From: SAR202 cluster bacterium Io17-Chloro-G6
Lineage (GTDB): Bacteria > Chloroflexota > Dehalococcoidia > UBA3495
NCBI GenBank assembly: GCA_002816585.1
Contig: MUCT01000047.1
Coordinates: 1-64,000, forward strand
Direction: 5' to 3'
DNA: 64,000 nt
The notes under the pieces were generated by a model, which was given only the letters and a program-made list of their open reading frames with translations, was not told where the DNA came from and searched no databases. This document shows positions 42,605-51,003 of the stretch, one piece after another. The stretch's first letter is position 1; each line of letters opens with the position of its first letter. Both the position numbers and the translations under genes were made by a program.

Positions 42605-43585
42605 TCAGGCCCTGGGATGGCTCTTCGCGTATTCATTCTGCACGTAACCGCTGGTCAGGTGGGTGTACACCTGAGTTGTGGAGATGCTTGAGTGACCCAG
42701 CAGTTCCTGGACGTGCCGGAGGGAGGCGCCGCGTTGCAATAAATGGGTGGCAAAGCTGTGTCGCAGTGTGTGGGGCGTGACGTTGCCGTCAATGCCGGCC
42801 TTTTGAGCGTAGGTTTTCAGGATGGTCCAGACCCACTGGCGGGTCAACCGTTCTCCACGATGATTAACAAACAACGCCTGCTCTGTGCGGCGGTGTCCGA
42901 GTAGTGCGATGCGCGGTTCTCTCAAGTAACGCCTGAGTTCTTCCAGCGCTTTGGCATGCAGATACACGATACGCTCTTTGGCGCCCTTGCCCATGCAACG
43001 AATGTAAGCTTCGGACAGGTCGACGTCCTGTAGGTTCACCGACACCAGCTCGCCGACACGGAGACCGGTGGCGTACAGCAATTCCATGATGACCGCGTCG
43101 CGCTGTCCCTCGTTGGTTCCCGACTTGTAGGCCGTTTCCAGCAGCGTGCTCACGTCATCCTCCGAAAGGAACTTGGGCAACACGCGGCCAACCCGGGGAG
43201 AACCCAATGACTCGGTGGGGTCTTCGGTGATGATGCTGTTTTCTGACAGGAAGCCGAAGAATGATTTGATGGAGGCGACTTTTCGAGCAGTGGTGGTATC
43301 TCGGTAGCCTTTGCGGACCCTCAAATCCTGGAGGTAGCGATTGAGGACGTCAATGTCCACAGTAGCCCAAGTAAAGGTCGCCGGGGTTGACTCTGGAGTG
43401 AAGCCATTTCCGTTGGAACGTTCAGCGGGCTGGTCTTGGGGCTGGTCTTGGGGCTGGTCTTGGGGCTGGTCTTGAAGGAACTTCCAGAACTGGCCGAGGT
43501 CGTTGCGGTAGGCGTCGGAGGTGTTTCGGGAAAAGCCTTTTTCGACAATGAGGTGCTGGAGAAAAGAAGAAATAGTACGATCCAT
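42605..43585 (-). CDS. xerD: tyrosine recombinase XerD-like with DQPQ-repeat insertion
   Basis: A 326-residue tyrosine recombinase. The N-terminal SAM-like domain (residues 1-120) begins MDRTISSFLQHLIVEKGFSRNT. The catalytic domain has ATGLRVGELVSV (first Arg), GKGAKERIV (Lys), HTLRHSFATHLL (His-x-x-Arg), LGHSSISTTQVYTHL (His and nucleophile Tyr). XerC/D resolve chromosome dimers. It is about 27 residues longer than usual because of a DQPQ repeat inserted in the N-terminal domain, encoded by four exact 12-bp repeats. No partner recombinase or att site is adjacent. ATG 43585 has AAAGGA upstream. Confidence 0.9.
   Translation of the reverse strand: MDRTISSFLQHLIVEKGFSRNTSDAYRNDLGQFWKFLQDQPQDQPQDQPQDQPAERSNGNGFTPESTPATFTWATVDIDVLNRYLQDLRVRKGYRDTTTARKVASIKSFFGFLSENSIITEDPTESLGSPRVGRVLPKFLSEDDVSTLLETAYKSGTNEGQRDAVIMELLYATGLRVGELVSVNLQDVDLSEAYIRCMGKGAKERIVYLHAKALEELRRYLREPRIALLGHRRTEQALFVNHRGERLTRQWVWTILKTYAQKAGIDGNVTPHTLRHSFATHLLQRGASLRHVQELLGHSSISTTQVYTHLTSGYVQNEYAKSHPRA
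43427..43474. repeat. four tandem 12-bp repeats inside xerD
   Basis: Four exact copies of GGGCTGGTCTTG, encoding DQPQ on the minus strand, in the N-terminal domain of the recombinase. Exact identity suggests recent slippage, so copy number may vary between strains. Confidence 0.9.
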
Positions 43586-43806
43586 AATCCAAAATCCTTT
43601 CGCCATCGGCGTGACAGATGATGAGAAGGCATCAAGAGACACCAACCCATTAATATCTTGTCACCCTAGCACAGCTGTCACAAAGGTGATTAACCGAACA
43701 TAAGCGGAGATATGCTATTTTTTTGTATAATTTGAGAAGATATCGTGCAACGAACCGTGTTGCCATGTAATTAAAGTGTAATCGAGAACTGATTTGCGCG
43801 CCAGGC

Positions 43807-44973
43807 CTAGTCCCTGGCCAGCACCACCGTTCCGGTAGAGGATAGGGAGCCGCCGGTACCGTTAACTATAGCTAATTTCGCGTTTTGGCTGGGGTCTCGC
43901 TTGCTTTTTATTTGCCGGTCTCCCGCCTCGCCTCTCAGTTGCCGGACCGCCTCCACCAATAGGAAGCTGCCGTACATGCCGGGGTGGGTGTATGACAGGC
44001 CGCCGCCGCTGGTGTTCAAGGAAAAGTCCCCGCCAGGTGCGGTCCGCTGATTGGCGACAAAATCTGGGGACTCTCCAGGCCCGCAGAACCCCATGCTCTC
44101 CAGCGTCGCCATCACCGTGTAGGTGAATGAGTCATAAATCATCGTCAGGTCCAAGTCATCGTGGGTAATGCCGGCCCGCTGCATGGAAACCGGACCAGAC
44201 TTTCGGGCCCAGGTCGAAGTGTAGTCGGGCATTTGACTCACAATGTTATGGTCGTGTCCTTCGCCGGCGCCCAGCACCCAGATTGGGTCCTTCTTGAGAC
44301 TCCTGGCGCGTTCGGCGGTTGTCACGATTATGGCCGCCCCAGAGTCGGTGACCAGACAGCAATCGAAAAGGTGAAAGGGCCAGGACACCCACCGGGAATC
44401 ATGATACTCGTCGAAGCTCATGGTGGTGTCTTGCATCATGGCCTTGGGGTTAAGGTTGGCCCATTTGCGCGTGGCGACAGCAATTTCGGCCATGCCCTGG
44501 CGGGTGCGGTCCTCCCCGTATTGATGCATGTACCGCGAGCAGGCAAGAGAGTAGTTTATGGGCGCGCCGATGATCCCATAGGGGGCTTCATACTGGGAGA
44601 ATGGCAGGTTGCCGTCGGCGGGAAACCGGGACCTGGCCGACCGCCCTGCCTGGCCGTGGGTGATCAGCGCGACCTCGCAGAAACCCGCTCTGATGGCCGC
44701 GATGGCGTGAGCCACGTGTATCACAAAAGACGACCCGCCGACGGTAGTGCTGTCTGTGAACGTCGGCTGGATTCCCAAATACTCCGCTGTTACCAGCGTG
44801 GAGCCGCCAGCGGTCAATACGCCATCGACGTCGCTCTTGGCGAGACCGGCGTCTTCCAGCGCGTTATGGGCCGCTTCCGCATGGTGTTGCAGGGAAGACT
44901 TGTTCGGGACGTTGCCCATGACATCCGATTCGGCCACTCCGACGATGGCAATATCGCGCTGTCCCGTTGTCAT
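43807..44973 (-). CDS. thiolase-like protein (acetyl-CoA acetyltransferase / lipid-transfer family)
   Basis: A 388-residue thiolase superfamily protein of the SCP2/lipid-transfer branch. Blocks seen are IVGVAESDVMGNVPNKSS, VGGSSFVIHVAHAIAAIRAGFCEVALITHG (region of the nucleophile, here without an obvious Cys-His pair), DLTMIYDSFTYTVMATLESMGFC and the C-terminal NTSGGGLSYTHPGMYG with the conserved His. In Actinobacteria and Chloroflexota such proteins act in sterol or fatty-acid side-chain degradation, often with a DUF35 partner, which is not adjacent here. Activity as a true thiolase is uncertain. Confidence 0.85.
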   Translation of the reverse strand: MTTGQRDIAIVGVAESDVMGNVPNKSSLQHHAEAAHNALEDAGLAKSDVDGVLTAGGSTLVTAEYLGIQPTFTDSTTVGGSSFVIHVAHAIAAIRAGFCEVALITHGQAGRSARSRFPADGNLPFSQYEAPYGIIGAPINYSLACSRYMHQYGEDRTRQGMAEIAVATRKWANLNPKAMMQDTTMSFDEYHDSRWVSWPFHLFDCCLVTDSGAAIIVTTAERARSLKKDPIWVLGAGEGHDHNIVSQMPDYTSTWARKSGPVSMQRAGITHDDLDLTMIYDSFTYTVMATLESMGFCGPGESPDFVANQRTAPGGDFSLNTSGGGLSYTHPGMYGSFLLVEAVRQLRGEAGDRQIKSKRDPSQNAKLAIVNGTGGSLSSTGTVVLARD

Positions 44974-45100
44974 TCAATAAAGTCCTTGCCTACTGAGTGT
45001 GGACGGCCAGACATGTTACAGCCTGCCTGATAATACAACACTCGGCGTGACATAACAACACCGGGCACTTGGTGCGTCGACTTCAGCGGCAACGATAGAA

Positions 45101-45114
45101 TTTATCATGATAAA
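45101..45114. promoter_or_regulatory. 14-bp palindrome upstream of the EVE gene
   Basis: TTTATCATGATAAA is a perfect palindrome, 61 bases before the EVE ATG at 45175 in an AT-rich setting. It could be a repressor operator or the promoter region of the EVE gene. Confidence 0.4.
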
Positions 45115-45174
45115 ATTATGACGGGTCGCCTAATTGGTATATCTCGGCAGATATTTTGCCGTTTAGAGGTACAG

Positions 45175-45741
45175 ATGCCCAGTAATTTCTGGATGATGAT
45201 AAATAACGAAGAGAATTTCCGCATCACCCAAAGGCGGGGGTTCACCATTCTAGGTCTTAAGGCACAACACCGGCGCAAGATGCAGCGGATCACCGAAGGA
45301 GACCGGGTGCTGCTATACATCTCCCATATGCGCAAATTCGCGGCCACCGCAACTGCGATGTCTTCGTTCTATGAGGCTGAAGAGCAGATCTGGGTTAACG
45401 AGGGGAGCTCGGGTTTTCCCTACCATATAAAATTGAAACCCGGTGTGATCTTGGAGGACCATCAGTTGATCGACGCCAACCTGCTGGCGCCGCGGTTGGA
45501 ATACGTGAAGCGGTGGAATCCCGAGGACTGGTACATGGCCTTTCAAGGCAATCTTCATCTGCTGCCAAAAAACGACTTCGTATTGATCGAAGAAGAGATG
45601 AAGAAGCTGCACTTTGGCAAGGGGTACGTTCCAACGGATTTCACGGCTGCACTGACCAACCAGCGCCGCCGTTCGGGAGGCCGGAAGAGCAAACGGCCCC
45701 AAGCCCAGACTCAACAGGGCCAACCGACCCAATCCAACTAA
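45175..45741 (+). CDS. EVE-domain protein
   Basis: A 188-residue protein whose first 150 residues form an EVE domain (PUA-like fold that reads modified bases): FWMMINNEENFRITQ, GDRVLLYISHMRKFAATATAMSSFYEA, and FPYHIKLKPGVILED. The C-terminal 35 residues are a polar, Gln/Arg/Lys-rich tail. EVE proteins bind modified cytosine or RNA bases and occur with restriction systems, but no such genes adjoin. ATG 45175 aligns with the family start; the frame opens earlier at 45118. It converges with queG. Confidence 0.88.
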   Translation: MPSNFWMMINNEENFRITQRRGFTILGLKAQHRRKMQRITEGDRVLLYISHMRKFAATATAMSSFYEAEEQIWVNEGSSGFPYHIKLKPGVILEDHQLIDANLLAPRLEYVKRWNPEDWYMAFQGNLHLLPKNDFVLIEEEMKKLHFGKGYVPTDFTAALTNQRRRSGGRKSKRPQAQTQQGQPTQSN

Positions 45742-45753
45742 GACCCAATCCAC

Positions 45754-46932
45754 CTAAGATAGGATGCTCGATCCGCTGGCAAGCCGTTGGCGGGCTTCCA
45801 GGAGCGCCGCATTGGTTTCTTCCTGGACGTAGGGGTCCGATTCGGACACACATGATCGTTCCAAGGCATTGACCGCTTCTGATGTGGCGATCTGACCCAA
45901 GGCCCAGGCGGCGTGGCCGCGCACCAACGGTTCGGCGGATTCCAGGGCGGATGCCAACGCCGCCACTGCTGTCTGGTCCCGCTGGTTTCCCAACGCCACG
46001 CAAGCGTTCTTCTGCAACCCAACGCGTTTGGTCCGCATGATTGAAGTGCCCTGAAAGCGGTTCCGGAACTCCGCTTCGTTCATGCCTAGTATCTCAGCCA
46101 GGTCGAGTTTTCCCGACGGACCAACGGCGCCGGCCGGAGGAATGGGCTGAATGGGAAGTTTCGCTTTCAGGTTTACTGGGCAGACGTCCTGGCAGATGTC
46201 GCATCCGAAGATCCAATCGCCAATGAGCGGCCTCATCTCGAGAGGAATAACTCCCCGGTTCTCGATGGTCTGGTAGGAGATACAACGGGCGTTCTCCACA
46301 ATGAAGGGGGCGACGATGGCTCCGGTAGGGCAGTCAACGATACATCGGACACACGCCCCGCAGGTCTTTTTCAAAGGCTGGTCGGGTTCCAATTCTAGGT
46401 CGGTTACCACCTGCCCCAGCAGGACCCACGAACCATGGGACTGGGTGAGGATGTTGGTGCTCTTGCCGAACCAACCCAGCCCTGACCGCGCCGCCGCCGC
46501 CCGGTCCAGCATTGGACCATCGTCCACATACCAACGGGCCGCCACGTTGGTTTCCAGGCGCTCTTCCAGGCCGCGGACGAAGGACCTCATCCGCCGCTTC
46601 ATGACACGGTGATAGTCTTTGACCCGGGCGTAGCGCGCCACTTTGCCCTTGCCCGATTGAGATTCCGTGCCTGCCGGATCCGTGCCCGACGGACCAAGGT
46701 AGCTTAGCCCCAGACAAATGATCGAACGAGCCCCTGGGAGCAGCGCTTGTGGGTCTGTCCCGCGCCGCACTCGGGACTCGGTGAACCAGGGTAGGCCGTC
46801 CATCTGCCCGGCTTCGATCCGGTCGAGCGCCGCCTCGCGGTCTTTGACGAACTCATCGGCCCCGGTGATCCGCACTAGGTCGAACCCGCTCTCGATGGCG
46901 CAACTGCTGATTTGGTCTTTGATGTTTTGCAT
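45754..46932 (-). CDS. queG: epoxyqueuosine reductase
   Basis: A 392-residue QueG, the last step of queuosine synthesis in tRNA. It binds cobalamin and two [4Fe-4S] clusters: CGACVRCIVDCPTGAI and CDICQDVCPVN are the ferredoxin-like motifs. WYVDDGPMLDRAAAARSGLGWFGK carries the catalytic aspartate region. The C-terminal 90 residues contain PBS/HEAT-like repeats (ESAEPLVRGHAAWALGQI, SDPYVQEETNAALLEAR), as in full-length QueG. Other queuosine genes are not in the window. Normal length. Confidence 0.95.
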   Translation of the reverse strand: MQNIKDQISSCAIESGFDLVRITGADEFVKDREAALDRIEAGQMDGLPWFTESRVRRGTDPQALLPGARSIICLGLSYLGPSGTDPAGTESQSGKGKVARYARVKDYHRVMKRRMRSFVRGLEERLETNVAARWYVDDGPMLDRAAAARSGLGWFGKSTNILTQSHGSWVLLGQVVTDLELEPDQPLKKTCGACVRCIVDCPTGAIVAPFIVENARCISYQTIENRGVIPLEMRPLIGDWIFGCDICQDVCPVNLKAKLPIQPIPPAGAVGPSGKLDLAEILGMNEAEFRNRFQGTSIMRTKRVGLQKNACVALGNQRDQTAVAALASALESAEPLVRGHAAWALGQIATSEAVNALERSCVSESDPYVQEETNAALLEARQRLASGSSILS

Positions 46933-46967
46933 GGCGTCCGGTGGAGGTTCAGGTGGCGGCGGCCCGC

Positions 46968-47486
46968 CTAGATATTCTCAGATTGGAAGCGTCCTTGGTA
47001 GCCGCGGCTGGCGGCGGTCTCCATGCGGAAGAAGACCAACTGCATCAACCGGGCGTCGCGCTGCACTAGGTACCCGCCAGAGTGGTAGACCACCAGCAGG
47101 GCCTGGGAGCGTCCGTGGTACCCTGCGTCCCAAACCGCCGTGTGAACCGCCGCGCCACTACGAAGAAGACTGGAGCGGGGACGTCCCAGGGCCATGATGT
47201 CCGATGGCAGGTTGACCACCTCGTTAAAGGTAACCAGAAATGGCCCAGGCGCCAACTCCACCCAGCCATCAGGCCCAAACTCAAGTCGCTGCGTCTCCGA
47301 CAACTTCCGGCTGGCGTTTACGGCGCCGATGGCTCCCGAAGTGGTCAGCTGGGCCACGTCCCTCAGCGTCATGTCGAATCCGTTGGGCTGGAGTTGGGTC
47401 TCGAGAGATAGATAGTGTTCCAACAGGGGTGGCAATCCCTCGATTAAATGGCCGATGGAATCGCGGTCCAAGGGTGTACCCGGCAT
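46968..47486 (-). CDS. dUTPase/dCTP-deaminase-fold protein (archaeal-type dUTPase-like)
   Basis: A 172-residue trimeric-dUTPase-fold protein. Motifs are QPNGFDMTLRDV, GRPRSSLLRSGAAVHTAVWDAGYHGRSQALLVV (the catalytic R..SS and D..GY.G blocks) and ARLMQLVFFRM. The pattern matches archaeal-type dUTP nucleotidohydrolases, closer to dCTP deaminase than to human-type dUTPase. It would clear dUTP. ATG 47486 was chosen over TTG 47498. It is downstream of groEL and upstream of queG on the same strand. Confidence 0.85.
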   Translation of the reverse strand: MPGTPLDRDSIGHLIEGLPPLLEHYLSLETQLQPNGFDMTLRDVAQLTTSGAIGAVNASRKLSETQRLEFGPDGWVELAPGPFLVTFNEVVNLPSDIMALGRPRSSLLRSGAAVHTAVWDAGYHGRSQALLVVYHSGGYLVQRDARLMQLVFFRMETAASRGYQGRFQSENI

Positions 47487-47580
47487 TTGTTGATCCAAAA
47501 ATTAGGCCCGGCCAGCCACTTCGGTTCAATCAGTAGCAGGTCCGGGCCGGTATTCGCCTGGTCTATATGATTCTTAAAGC

Positions 47581-49206
47581 CTAATCGTGCATGAAATCCT
47601 GGATGTCCGCAGGCAGGGGGACGAACTCGGGAATCTCGGTGATGATCGCCTCGGTAGTTATCATCATTCCGGCGATGCTGCCGGCATTCTCCAAGGCCGA
47701 CCGGGTCACCTTAACCGGGTCAATGATCCCTGCTTCAATCAGGTGGCAATACTCACCACGGTCGGCGTCGAAGCCCCAGTCGCCCTCTCCGTTGCGCACA
47801 CCCTCTAAAACCACGGTACCCTCGTGGCCGGCGTTATCGGAGATGAGCATCAGAGGTGCGCTAAGGGAATTGCGGACCATCCGCACACCCAATGCCTGTT
47901 CGGATTCAAGGGTCTTTTCCAAGTCAATCAATACCTGTCCCGCCCGCACCAAGGCGACTCCACCGCCGGGCACGATACCCTCTTCGATGGCAGCTCTCGT
48001 GGCTGAAAGGGCGTCTTCAGCCCGGGACTTGCGCTCATTTATCTCAGGTTCGGTGGCGCCGCCGATCTTGAGCACCGCCACACCGCCAACCAAGGCGGCC
48101 ATGCGCTCTTGGAGTTTTTCGCGGTCATAATCAGAACTTGTCTCTTCGATCTGGACCCGCAATTGTTCCAGCCGCTCCTTGATGGCCTGATCGTCGCCAT
48201 GGCCCTCAATGATAGTGGACTCGTCTTTGGTTGCCACCAACCGGCGCGCCGTTCCAAGGAGTGGAAGCTCGGCTTCTTCAACTTTTAGGCCCCGGTCGGC
48301 GCTGATCACGGTGCCTCCGGTTACGATGGCGATGTCTTCCAACAACGCCTTGCGGCGCTCTCCGAAGCCGGGGGCCTTAATGGCCACGCAATCAATGGTG
48401 CCCCGCAGCTTGTTGACGACCAGCGTGGACAGGGCTTCTCCATCCACATCCTCGGCGATGATCACCAAGGAACGTTTACCAGCTTGTAGCAACTGTTCCA
48501 TGATTCCCACGACATCGTTGGGGGCGCTGACCTTCTGGTCGGTGATCAAGAACATGGGATCGTCGATGCCAGCTTCCATGCGTTGGGTGTCGCTGACGAA
48601 ATGGGGTGAGAGATAACCGCGGTCAACGCGGACACCCTCGACAAACTCCAATTCATCGTCAAGGGACTTGGACTCCTCTATTGTCACCACGCCGTCCCGG
48701 CCCACTTTATCCAGGGCATCGGCCAGCAACCCCGCGATGGCCTCTTCATGGGCGGAGAGGGCGGCCACCCTGGCCACCTGCTCACGGCCCTCCACGGGAA
48801 TCGCCATGGCCTTCAATTCGTTTACCACGGCGGATACGGCCTCATTTATCCCGTCCCGGATGCCTATGCCGTTGGCGCCTGAGGCCACGTTCATGAAACC
48901 ATTACGGACGATGGATTGGGCCAGGACCACGGAGGTGGTGGTGCCGTCGCCAACGGCATCGTTGGTCTTGGCGGCGGCTTCCTTCACCAATTGGGCGCCC
49001 AGATTCTCGTAGGGCTCAGGGAGCTCCACTTCTTTGGCGATGGTCACGCCGTCGCTGCAGACCACGGGTAAGCCAAACATTCGGCTGAGCAGGACGTTGC
49101 GGCCACTGGGGCCCAGGGTCAGGCCCACGACCCGCTTAAGCTCATCCACGCCACGCATCAGGCTGGCGCGGGCATCCTCATCAAACGTCAGTTGCTTGTC
49201 CGCCAT
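47581..49206 (-). CDS. groL: 60 kDa chaperonin GroEL
   Basis: A 541-residue GroEL. The equatorial ATP site DAVGDGTTTSVVLAQ (residues about 82-96), VVEEGIVPGGG-like block (IEEGIVPGGGVALVRA), and apical-domain motifs (RGYLSPHFVSD, KAPGFGERR) are normal. The C-terminus ends LPADIQDFMHD and lacks the glycine-methionine tail of E. coli GroEL. AAGGAGAC precedes the ATG. No groES lies next to it and no CIRCE inverted repeat was found upstream, so it may be a second, differently regulated copy. Confidence 0.97.
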   Translation of the reverse strand: MADKQLTFDEDARASLMRGVDELKRVVGLTLGPSGRNVLLSRMFGLPVVCSDGVTIAKEVELPEPYENLGAQLVKEAAAKTNDAVGDGTTTSVVLAQSIVRNGFMNVASGANGIGIRDGINEAVSAVVNELKAMAIPVEGREQVARVAALSAHEEAIAGLLADALDKVGRDGVVTIEESKSLDDELEFVEGVRVDRGYLSPHFVSDTQRMEAGIDDPMFLITDQKVSAPNDVVGIMEQLLQAGKRSLVIIAEDVDGEALSTLVVNKLRGTIDCVAIKAPGFGERRKALLEDIAIVTGGTVISADRGLKVEEAELPLLGTARRLVATKDESTIIEGHGDDQAIKERLEQLRVQIEETSSDYDREKLQERMAALVGGVAVLKIGGATEPEINERKSRAEDALSATRAAIEEGIVPGGGVALVRAGQVLIDLEKTLESEQALGVRMVRNSLSAPLMLISDNAGHEGTVVLEGVRNGEGDWGFDADRGEYCHLIEAGIIDPVKVTRSALENAGSIAGMMITTEAIITEIPEFVPLPADIQDFMHD

Positions 49207-49387
49207 GTCCGTCTCCTTGTTATCCCAACTGCCGTCGTCACATGCTGACAGCGCCGGCGTTTTTCGACGTTAATCGTCTATGGAAAAATGACTCTTCCGA
49301 TTGGAAATCATGCGTCAGACGGGCGCGATTGTCAACCGGGCGCGCCGACTGCTAATCCATTCCAGGCACGAATGCCCCACTTTCGGA

Positions 49388-49906
49388 TTAACTCACCGGT
49401 TTGACACCCTCCAAACCGCCTACCTGGTTGGCCAAGTCGGCGATGGTCGAGCCGAGGACGGGGTGCACCAAGTTCGGGGCCAATTCGGCCAGGGGGACCA
49501 GAGCAAAGGCACGGAGATGCAGCCTGGCGTGGGGGATCTGCAAGTCTGGCTCGTCAACCACACTGTTTCCGTAGAGCAGGATGTCCACGTCTATGAGCCG
49601 AGGGCCAAATCTGGGACCGGCTTTTCTTCCCAACTCTTGCTCCAGGTCTTTTATGCGATGCAGCAACTGGCGTGGCGACAGGGTGGTTGAGGTCTCGGCC
49701 ACCATGTTAAGAAAATCGGGCTGTCCGGTCAGGCCCCAGGGCGCAGTCTCGTAGATTCCTGAGGTCCGCAACACCATCAACTCCGCTCCGGCGACCAGCC
49801 GCTTGAACGCTTGGACCAGATTTTCTTGCCGGTCGCCCAGGTTGGTCCCAAGTCCCAGGTAGCAGGTTGTCTGGCTCAACTGGCCATCCAGCCATGGGGT
49901 CTCCAT
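49388..49906 (-). CDS. folK: 2-amino-4-hydroxy-6-hydroxymethyldihydropteridine pyrophosphokinase
   Basis: A 172-residue HPPK that adds pyrophosphate from ATP to hydroxymethyl-dihydropterin. Blocks are YLGLGTNLGDRQENL, TSGIYETAPWG (pterin loop), DFLNMVAE, and GPRFGPRLIDVDILLYG with the two metal-binding aspartates (DVD), then IPHARLHLRAFALVPLAELAP. It overlaps the end of folP by 31 bases, so the two are co-translated. Confidence 0.94.
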   Translation of the reverse strand: METPWLDGQLSQTTCYLGLGTNLGDRQENLVQAFKRLVAGAELMVLRTSGIYETAPWGLTGQPDFLNMVAETSTTLSPRQLLHRIKDLEQELGRKAGPRFGPRLIDVDILLYGNSVVDEPDLQIPHARLHLRAFALVPLAELAPNLVHPVLGSTIADLANQVGGLEGVKPVS

Positions 49907-50742
49907 CCTCGAACCACGGCGTCGGTGACCCGGCAGACCCGCACCATCTCCCTGATGTCGTGGACCCTTACGATGTCCGCGCCGCCGGCGATGGCCAGAG
50001 CCACCGTGGCCGCCGTACCCTCAACTCTCTGGTCGGGAGGCAGGTCCAGCAGCAGCCCCAAGGTGGATTTCCGGGACGTGCCGACTAGCATTGGGCAGCC
50101 GATGGGCTTGAACTTCTCCAGTCCTGCCAGGACTGCCAGGTTGTGGTCCGGGGTTTTTCCGAAGCCGATGCCGGGGTCGATGATGATGTTGTCTCTGGGC
50201 ACTCCAGCCTCGAGGGCCGTTGCGACGCTGGCCTGCAGACTGGCTATGACGTCGGACAGCAGGTCCCGGTACTCGTTGCCGTGCTGGTTGTGCATCAAGA
50301 CCAAGCCAGCCCCGGTGTCGGCTGCCACCTGGGCCAATTCTGGTTCGGCTTTCAGGCCCCAGATGTCATTGATGATCACCGCGCCGGCGTCAACCGCTTG
50401 GCGGGCCACTTCCGCCTTGTAGGTGTCCACGCTGATGGGCAGGTCCACCAGGCTGGCCACGGCTTCAAGGGCAGGCATCAGCCTCTGCAGTTCCTCTTCC
50501 AGGGAGACCTTCTGGTGGCCGGGGCGGGTGGACTCGGCGCCGATGTCCAGGATGTCCGCGCCCTCGTCTTGAAATCGCAAAGCCTGGTCCACGGCCGCGG
50601 CAGCGTCGCACCCCAGACCATCCCCTGAAAACGAGTCGGGGGTCAGGTTAATGATGCCCATCACGTAGGTGCGACTTCCCCAAGCCAGCGTCCCGCCGTT
50701 GGCTACGGTCAGATTTTCAAGGAGGGTCTCGACTTGGGGCAT
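49876..50742 (-). CDS. folP: dihydropteroate synthase
   Basis: A 288-residue DHPS joining pterin pyrophosphate to p-aminobenzoate, the sulfonamide target. Blocks are VMGIINLTPDSFSGDG, DIGAESTRPGHQKV, VDTYKAEVARQAVDAGA, INDIWG, DPGIGFGKTPDHN and LVGTSRKSTLG. ATG 50742 has GGGAG about 11 bases upstream; a TTG 48 bases earlier is the other choice. It precedes folK in a small folate operon; folB is 22 kb away. Confidence 0.95.
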   Translation of the reverse strand: MPQVETLLENLTVANGGTLAWGSRTYVMGIINLTPDSFSGDGLGCDAAAAVDQALRFQDEGADILDIGAESTRPGHQKVSLEEELQRLMPALEAVASLVDLPISVDTYKAEVARQAVDAGAVIINDIWGLKAEPELAQVAADTGAGLVLMHNQHGNEYRDLLSDVIASLQASVATALEAGVPRDNIIIDPGIGFGKTPDHNLAVLAGLEKFKPIGCPMLVGTSRKSTLGLLLDLPPDQRVEGTAATVALAIAGGADIVRVHDIREMVRVCRVTDAVVRGWRPHGWMAS

Positions 50743-51003
50743 GGCCTGGAGACTCCCAACTGGTGGAAAAGGTGGAATCAAGCGATTCAACGGTCAACCG
50801 ACGGCTCGGGGCAGTCCCATTTTATCACTGCGGGCCGTGCTCAGCCTCCTTGCGCCTCAATCGAGGCGTCTGCTACGATGACCCCGGCTCAAGTGTGCCT
50901 AATTTGTGACGATTCCTCGCCAAAACGAACACGAGATTCGTCCTCTGATAGTGGGAATCATGCGGACCAATGAAATGCGCTCCGCGATCCGGCGGGAGGT
51001 GCA

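Noticed and set aside
49207..49330. Possible CIRCE (HrcA) operator upstream of groEL
   Set aside because: No TTAGCACTC...GAGTGCTAA inverted repeat is present.
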